Part shown: in pieces, positions 56,916-64,000 of the stretch
Layout: each line of letters opens with the position of its first letter
How positions within the stretch are numbered: position 1 is the stretch's first letter
DNA from: Adiantum capillus-veneris
Taxonomy: Eukaryota > Streptophyta > Polypodiopsida > Polypodiales > Pteridaceae
DNA: 64,000 nt
Direction: 5' to 3'
Assembly (NCBI GenBank): GCA_014529385.2
Contig: CM043943.1
Span: forward strand, 154,599,092-154,663,091
The notes under the pieces: model-generated
Seen by the model: only the letters and a program-made list of their open reading frames with translations
Told to the model about the DNA's origin: nothing
The model's database searches: none
Position numbers and translations under genes: made by a program

Positions 56916-59640
56916 TCCTACACACAAGGCTCTCCCAATCTTCTGGGGGAATCGGGACGCTGGCTTTAGGGATTTTGTTGGAGTATAGAGCTATGTTGGA
57001 ACACTGTTTAGGTTGGCTAATGTTAGGTGGTCCCTCTTAAATTGTAGTTTAGGATTCCTGCTCGTGGCTATCGTAGTCTTTTGACTTTGCCGGTTTTAGG
57101 GTTGCAAGTTAATCCATCTATACTAACCGTGATTCTTACTAATATTTCATGTACACACTCAGAATAGAATGACTTCTCGCATGAGAGTCAACCATGACCC
57201 AGTGAAACACGCAAGGATAATGGAACAAATTACACTATACCTAAAAGATCACCCCTCTAGAAAAACCTGCTCCCCTAGAACAAGACCTTTTCTTGCCTGA
57301 AAGGCAAAAAACATTGTAATCTCATACCCAAAATAGTCTCTTTCTAACTCTTCAAATGTTTGGTATAGGCCATATCCCTCTCCCAAGGTCTGGAGTTAGC
57401 TTCTAAACCTCATTTTTTGGCTAGCTCCCTTGTCCTTTGATGTATAAGTAGCTTGGATGCATCACAACTTATCTTTGAATCAGCCCTTGCTTCTGACAAG
57501 AAGTCATCTATCTTACATATGCTCTCTTGTAATGACTAGGTCAAAATTTTGGCTAGTTTAGACAAAGATACTACTGATGGTGTAGCTATGATCTCTCAAT
57601 ACATTGCCCAATTACCTATACTAGCCTTACAACCAAGAGTTGGCTCAATTTTCTTCTTCTAATGCTGAAGTGTCTAATTTTCTTAAGAAATTATGCGGCC
57701 TCAATCTCGCTTTTATTAGTTACCCCTATTATCCCACAATCCGGTGGCATCTTTTGCACAGACAATGCTACTCTAGAAGTTGTCAAAAATTTTCAAAACA
57801 ATCTTTGCTCCCTCAATGACTCTACCCTGTTAGAGATGGTTCCCAAAGTTTTCAAAGTCTTCCCTTTTCTTCCAGTCAGACAAATTGAAGTGGAATCCTT
57901 GGGAATAGACCATCAGATTTGGGTCCTTCCCAACCTAGCCCTGCATTTATACATCATTATAAGAAAATTATAAATTTTTTGGATTATACTTTTTTTTAAT
58001 AATACACTATAAAACGTATAATCGAAGGATTTCTTCACTCAAAGACCCATTTAATATATATGCGTCTTCGATCGAAGGAGCACATTGCAGTCCTTGTCAG
58101 CAAAACAGAGGTAGATCAAGCAGGTATAATAATACATCCAGAATTTATTTATTTTTCTTAATTTTGTCTCGTGGTTCTGTAGACCTATCAGTCACACTCC
58201 AGAGAGAGACATAGGGAGTGTAGAATCCCACTCATGCTGTATAGAAGTTCCTTACTCACACTTCAAATGAGTCCGTCACTTTGTGTTGTGTATGAGAATC
58301 TCACATTTCAAAAGTTGGCAAAATATACAAACATATCTAGAATCTTGCTATCCAATATGGTTTACTTTACACGCTAGAGACAAAGCTAAGCTATAGTATA
58401 AATAAAGTATACACATTGGCACATTTGAAGAGTTAAGAGTTAAGTTTAACTTTCTCTTCATGTACAAATGTATCAATGTTTATATTTTGTTTGCACTGTT
58501 GTTTATGCTTTCGTTTTACGTATCCAACTCACCTAAACAATAGTACAAGATAGTGAGTGCTAAGTTGAAGCTTTGCTTCTCTTTTCATCATTGTCTTCTA
58601 CTTGCAATAGGTGAGTAAAGATATACTCTCTACGTGTTCTTTGTAACTAGGACAGGTAGCTTTTTTCCATATGTGTTGATTAATGTTTTGACTATTGCGT
58701 TGTGCTAGAGATTTTCTCACACTTCAACAGTAATCGGATTGATTATTTAATCTTTTAATCATTTAAATAATAGTGACCACTCTTGTGTTGAGGCTACTAG
58801 CTCACACAGCTGGGCTATTAGTATGTAACCTATACTTTTAGTAGTCTAATAGACTACTTTCATGTGACGTAAACTTCTAGTGTTCTGTGTTTAGTAGTGT
58901 CCACACTTGTGTTAGAGTTTTTAACTTACACAGTTGGAATCATTTGTCATAATGTTAACTTTTAGTGATCTGTTTCAAAAAAAAAAAATCCATTGCATTA
59001 TAGCTAAATTGATTGTACATTTATTCAATTATTGATAATAAATCTTACGCAAAGATCATAATTGTTTAAAAATGTATATATTTCATTTGTTGCAACAAAT
59101 CTTTCACTTTAAATCTGTCTAAATATTCATCATTGATATTAAACATTTTTATATTTTAGCATGTTTGAATTATTCTCTTTTTGTTAATATATCATTGTTT
59201 GTTTTAATAGCCATGTCAGAGACAAAGCTATCATGAGCACATCAAAAAATCATCACTGAAGCTATTGTTCACTATCTACATGGTGTTGAAGAGAAGTAGT
59301 TACGTCGATATGTTGAAACTATAGAGCCTTCTAATTTCAATGATTTTTGTCGATACGTCAGAAAAACATTGCTTTGAGTGTTTACAACAATCATTCCCCA
59401 CAATATCATTTAATATTGAAATTTTCAATGGCGGTCAAATGCGGGGCCTTGTCAAGCAAGTCTTGGGCAAAAATCTTGGTTGCTTTTGATGCTCTGAAAA
59501 ACCCTAAAGTCCTCTCTCTCCCTTTAGTACAGGAAAGAATGCAATTTGGTTCATCAATTGCATGTAGAAATGAAGGAAAGAGCAAGCTAGAAGGCCCAAG
59601 CTAGAAGGAAAGAGCAAGCTAGAAGGCCCTAGCAAAAGAT
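56916..59640. other. Mostly unidentified; coding-like remnant at 57,430-57,650
   Basis: From 57,430 one plus frame reads CISSLDASQLIFESALASDK and LASLDKDTTDGVAMISQYIA with one TAG between, so an old gene or exon may be here; the family is unknown. The 103-codon frame at 57,662-57,973 overlaps it in another frame and is less convincing. 58,000-59,200 is AT-rich with no coding signal. At 59,215-59,350 (MSETKLS ... AIVHYLHGVEEK) another short coding-like patch starts, possibly the upstream part of the kinase relic that follows. Confidence 0.35.
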
Positions 59641-59649
59641 CAAGAGTGG

Positions 59650-60590
59650 TTGTTCCTACCGAGCCAGTCACTGAGACAGAAGTGGAAACTTCCACTCAAC
59701 CTACCATTGTGGGAGCACTAGCCCAAGGCGATAATCCACTAGTATTGCACCTCCTACAAAACCGACATATTTTCCACTTGCAAGCACCCCACCTGGGAGA
59801 AAGCAGATGGGCATATGTCAAGAAAGTTCGTATACTACATCCTGCCTTCTCAGACCTTATGTATGCAGCTAAAGTATTCAAGATCCATCCACACGGACCA
59901 ACTATTTCACAAGAAGCTATGAAAGAAGTCACCTCTTTAAATATCCAACACCGAGGTATAATCCTGCAACTTGGCCTCATGTGACACTCCCCATGGCCAA
60001 TGCTTATCTTCAGATATTGGAACGGTGGCCATGTGGAGTAGTAGATACAAGCATGTCACTCGAATGGAAGCAAGCTTGCCATCAAAGAGTTTCTACAGAC
60101 AGCTAGCAGTATAGAGCACTTCCAAGACAATATCTTACGCATTGTCAATGCTCTACTGCAAACATTGAAGTACTTACATCACCATGATTTTTGCACAACG
60201 ACCTTCCTCCTTGTAACGTTATGTTGAATTTTGCTGACAAGGGTGTTTATTGCGGCATTACAGATTGGGGCACTTCTAGATTATTCCCAACTAAGACGAC
60301 TTTTCCAAAGCTAATAGATATGTCTTTGGAGTGTTGAAACAACCACCATCGAGACTACCCTTGGGCTGCCCTCGAGTGTATCTCCACCAACCCTCCTCCC
60401 TTTTCTAAAGCCATGGATGTATATTCTCTATGGTAGGTTCTAAAATTCAAACTTAATTGCATGCCAGAGCCAAGTGATCCAGATCAAAGAGCCTTTGTTA
60501 AAAAAATACATAAAACTCTTGATTTAGGAAAAGATAGTTATCCCCAAAATCGTCCTTTAGCTTTTGATTTGTCCCTTTTATAAATGGAGA
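59650..60590 (+). pseudogene. Protein kinase domain relic
   Basis: All landmarks of a kinase domain appear in order but in shifting frames: beta-3 lysine in YAAKVFKIHPHG (59,860), helix-C Glu region QEAMKEVTSLNIQHRGIIL (59,912), helix E NALLQTLKYLHHHDF (60,150), catalytic loop HNDLPPCNVML (60,194-60,226), metal site ITDWG (60,257-60,271; usually DFG), APE-like YPWAALE (60,356-60,376) and SKAMDVYSLW (60,402). Frameshifts lie near 59,980, 60,100 and 60,193. HNDL and DWG are unusual for plant receptor-like kinases, so the parent is a divergent family. The Leu in ALE fits a C-to-T change of a proline codon. No substrate can be inferred. Confidence 0.7.
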
Positions 60591-60889
60591 CCACACAGTT
60601 GGCATAAATATTGTATCTTCTTCTGGTCTATGACCAAACAATGAATGAATAAAACATCTTTTTTTGGGTTGAAATTGTCGTTATGTTTTTAATGCAATGT
60701 TAGTTTAAGTATCACATCACGATTTAAGTGACAATTTATGGTAATTTTTTAAAGCTCAAGCTGTCATTATATCATTGAAACTGGTTAAAATGAAATTTGC
60801 ATCATTGTCTGTATATTAATTTTTTAATTTCAACTTGCAAAAGATTTGCCCTTGTTATATGGCTGTTAAATTTTGGTGTTTTGTTTGTA

Positions 60890-61702
60890 GATATGGTTGA
60901 AGACCTTGATTACGACAAGGCACAACGAATTATCAGCGATGAGAAAATTCAATGTGGATAGTCAAACTTATCAGCTATTGCCAACATTTAAGAGGATGAA
61001 TCAATGGTGGAGGGCGAGCCCTTGAGTTGAAAACAATGCAAAGTCTTATGTCGGAACTACTTGTTTGGAATACACTTTTCAGAACAAGTGGCCACGCAAA
61101 GGGAAATCCACCAGTGACGCTCTCTAACTTGCAACATGTGGGCTTAGCTTGAGTTCTTCTCCAATGATTTATCCATCAACAACGAGCTATCCCCAATAAT
61201 AACCATGTTTCCATATACTTCATTCAACAGTGCTACGTACATTATATATTGGGCAAGAGAGTCAACTTGGATGATAAGCCTCATAACGCGGGCGTTGGGC
61301 TTCACCGCATTGTCAACAAGGTTTCAATGCAGAACGAGCAAAGTCCCCAACCATCGTGGAAGCAACCTATCGTCCTTTTGCTAGAGGAGCATGAAATCAT
61401 TGTGGATGGAAAGCGAAGGAGTTGACCTAGAAAGCTAAGGTGAAACTCCTACATGCTTGAGAATGAAGGTGTTAGATATTGAGACACAGCTCGATACCAC
61501 TAGAAGAGAGCTTGCACTAGCTCAAAGCAAGCCTGCAAAGTACCATGAGAAGTTTGTTCCCCTTGCAAAAGAAGAAGTTGTAGATGCAACACCCAACCTC
61601 AATGAATTTTTTACTGCACCTTCCAACTCTGCATCTATTGGCTCTGATGAATTTCGCTTGAATGAGATTTTGGCATATCTCACTCAACATGTTGAGTTGT
61701 AA
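60890..61702 (+). pseudogene. Downstream exon-like remnant, unknown function
   Basis: After TTGTTTGTAG (3' splice-like) coding-like DNA reads MVEDLDYDKAQRIISDEKIQ, then IYFIQQCYVHYILGKRVNLD and VGLHRIVNKVSMQNEQ in another frame, and ends with an 81-codon frame at 61,457-61,702 (MKVLDIETQLDTTRRELALA; coiled-coil-like). Position and direction fit the C-terminal part of the kinase gene. No domain is recognised. Confidence 0.35.
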
Positions 61703-62049
61703 AAGCTATAACTTCTATTGTTATAATCCTTCAAGCCAACATTTTGTAATCATTTTACATAATCAACTCAAATATTTATTGCTTTCTGTCTTTTTCATCT
61801 TGGTTATAAATTATATACAATAAGTATAAAATAAAAGTGATAGACAATATGACACAAAGTGACATGGCAAAAAGAGAGAGATCATAAGATATGGCCAACA
61901 AACCCAAGCTCATTACAAGTACATTGTACCAATGGTAATTTTCACAATGTCATCACAATCAAACACCGGAACCATGTAATCAACTTCTTCCATGTCTGAA
62001 CATGCGGAAGCCACCTCCCATTGTGACTCACCGTCACTTTGCACCTCCT
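61703..62049. other. Spacer between kinase relic and hAT relic
   Basis: Convergent 3' ends meet here. No gene is seen; the minus strand may hold the last codons of the hAT protein. Confidence 0.5.
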
Positions 62050-64000
62050 TTACACCTCAGCAGCAACTACCTCATGCGTTTGCTTTATACCAAAACAATG
62101 TTTTGCTGCTCTCATTGCAATGTTGGTTGGAGCATGCAAAAATATCATATTACAAAACACATATACTAGAGCCTCAGCTCGTTTTGGCTTTAATCTATTT
62201 CTCTTTTTAGTATGTAGGAAGTCAAATGAAGACCAGTTTCTCTTGCAACAACTATTACTTGAAGCAGGAGCAAATAATACTCTGATAGCTACGTGTTGCA
62301 ATTCTATCTTTCTCCACCATATTCTTTCCACCACATAGGTGTGCTGACTTTTTTGATGGTGTCAATGTACCAAGGATCACCAAACATACCAACCCTATTT
62401 GCATAGTCAATACGTTGATGAAATACATCTTTTTCCTCCTTTGACCCTAAGAGTTACATGCACACAGCTTTGAAACCAGGCATCACATTTGAATTGGGGA
62501 GGATTGTTCATGGAGCTGAAATTTTGGATCCAAAGTAAATGTTACGCTGTGTAACAGCATGTGCATTTGTGCTCATCAAGAGTCTGCACATGAAACTAAA
62601 ATGTTTTATCTCTACTAATGTAGCCTTGAAAGTCCTTGAGGCTTTCAATGGCTTCTGGCATATACAAATACACCTTTCCAAAGACAAAATAGTCTCTATC
62701 CACCAAGCGCGGCAAAGGGTTTAGTAACATTGACAACCTTTTTCATATTTCTCCAAAACACTGGAGAATTGATGAGTTGATGAACCCTTAATGTTGTAGC
62801 TTGGTAGCTGGGATATTCTCTAAGCCATGCATCCCATCTGTTGGCAATTGTCTCCATTAGTGCATGTTGAACATCTTTCAGTGTTGACAATCCATAATAT
62901 GCAGTAGCAAACCAAGTTTCACAAAATATTTGTAATGCCTTGTTAGGCAACTTTGTTCTAAACAGAGCATATGAAAATCGATGCTCTCTGATGAACTTTA
63001 CTATTGTGTTTGCTTCCAACAAGGTAGTCTTTATTTTGTTAAGTTTTCCAATGTCTTTCAGAAGCAGATTGATAGTATGTGCACCGCATGGTACCCATGT
63101 TAATTCCGAGTACTTTGCTTGAATTGCAAGACCTGCACCTTTGTAATTTGCAGCATTGTTGGTGACGATGGTTGTTCCATTCCTTGGCCCTCCAGCTTTT
63201 GATATGGCACACTCCTAGATCTTTGAAAGAAATGGAATGGTTTTTTTCTTCAAGGACTTATGAATGGCTTCTAAAAATACAAACCCTTGGGGACAAATCA
63301 ACATCACATTGATTAAAGTCTTCTTCTGACAATTGGTCTATCCATCCAGAGCTATAGTACATCCAAAAGTAGGAACACATTCCAACACTACATTTTAGTG
63401 TGCTTTCTACCTCATCTTTGACTTTGTCAACATACTCTGTGTGCATTTTATTATAATATAACATCACGAATCCATTTTTGGCAATGCTCATCAATGCATC
63501 TTTGAAGATAGGGTTGCACACTACATTGAATGGAATACCACATGCGAGAAATGCTTTCTACCTCATCTTTGACTTTGTCAACATACTCTGTGTGCTTTCT
63601 ACCTCATCTTTGACTTTGTCAACATACTCTGTGTGCATTTTATTATAATATAACATCACGAATCCATTTTTGGCAATGCTCATCAATGCATCTTTGAAGA
63701 TAGGGTTGCACACTACATTGAATGGAATACCACATGCGAGAAATGCTTGCATCCACTTCAAATGGAGCATGTATAACCATTGTTTATCAAAAGCTTGATG
63801 GAGTGTTTGATCCGTAGATTATCCTCTTCCAATACCATCGGTACAATTTCTCTTTGAATTAGATGCATTACTAGATGAACCTACTTCAAAGGATGTTGTA
63901 CCGTGCACTTCACTCTGGAAAAGGATTAAATGAATTCTTCTCTCTATTCTTAGTGCACATTGGATTCCTCTCCTCATTTGTAACATGTTCTTCTTCATCC
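62050..64000 (-). pseudogene. hAT-superfamily transposase relic (runs off the window)
   Basis: Minus strand, 5' to 3': DUF659-type segment GIPFNVVCNPIFKDALMSIA (63,720) with GWIDQLSEED; then VTNNAANYKGAGLAIQ and WVPCGAHTINLLLKDIGKL (about 63,170-63,040); FIREHRFSYALFRTKLPNKA (62,996-62,930, frame 62,696-63,022) to PVFWRNMKKVVNVTKPFAAL; and the C-terminal dimerisation domain ELQHVAIRVLFAPASSNSCC with RNWSSFDFLHTKKRNRLKPK (62,310-62,190). These are the hallmarks of plant hAT/DUF659 transposases, which cut and paste DNA with 8-bp duplications. Internal stops and a partial triplication at 63,402-63,749 break it. The N-terminal zinc finger would lie beyond 64,000. Confidence 0.88.
63402..63749. 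repeat. Nested tandem duplication in the hAT relic
   Basis: A 150-bp unit beginning TGCTTTCTACCTCATCTTTG is present at 63,402-63,551 and 63,593-63,749, with a 41-bp partial copy at 63,552-63,592 between them. The copies are almost identical, so the event is recent relative to the decay of the gene. It repeats the NPIFKDALMSIA segment. Confidence 0.95.

Overview
The window looks like nuclear DNA of a large-genome vascular plant, most likely a fern or another non-flowering lineage; the lineage is inferred from the style of the retroelement proteins and was not checked by a search. No intact host gene was found. Nearly all recognisable coding sequence belongs to transposable elements or endogenous viral elements in different stages of decay. 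There are many dinucleotide microsatellites and no tRNA, rRNA operon, CRISPR or bacterial signal.

Layout: 1-3,920 holds a palindrome-rich satellite, a decayed basic-tailed gene, a coiled-coil remnant and a ~20-bp minisatellite. 3,925-12,807 is a pile of three Ty1/copia pieces: a minus-strand RT/RNase H remnant with LTR, a 5'-LTR-to-RT element starting at 5,596 and cut off at 9,657, and a 5'-truncated integrase-to-3'-LTR element ending at 12,807. 12,811-22,300 is a decayed Ty3/gypsy element (gag with two zinc knuckles, DSGA protease, YMDD RT, RNase H, integrase) followed by an unusual extra retropepsin-like ORF and a basic W-rich ORF. 22,300-28,440 carries non-coding LTR/leader DNA and a coiled-coil ORF set that shares a distinctive GTAAATAATC/GATTATTTAC palindrome with the gypsy leader, and may be its non-autonomous partner. 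28,450-36,480 contains microsatellites, a SINE-like element, a copia relic, a minus-strand LTR and a gypsy gag-protease relic.

36,940-39,045 and 48,046-56,915 are two copies of one unidentified repeat; the second is interrupted by a young Ty1/copia. Between them lies a minus-strand element (40,380-46,512) with a movement-protein-like segment, a protease-like segment, a primer-binding site just inside each terminal repeat and no reverse transcriptase. It resembles an endogenous pararetrovirus (Caulimoviridae-like) derivative; an inverted second fragment (46,520-48,045) shares the same RT-less structure.

50,059-56,144 is the best-preserved element: 187-bp LTRs with one mismatch, a perfect 5-bp target duplication (GTGCA), and a gag-pol frame broken by one frameshift and one stop. 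Its 5' leader contains a second LTR-like unit with 5S-rRNA-derived promoter sequence and its own primer-binding site, as in Cassandra TRIMs. This chimera is the most interesting object in the window.

59,650-60,590 is a frameshifted protein-kinase domain relic, and 62,050-64,000 (minus) is a decayed hAT transposase that runs off the window end. Many premature stops throughout are explained by C-to-T changes (CAG/CAA/CGA/TGG to stop), the mark of methylated, silenced repeats.
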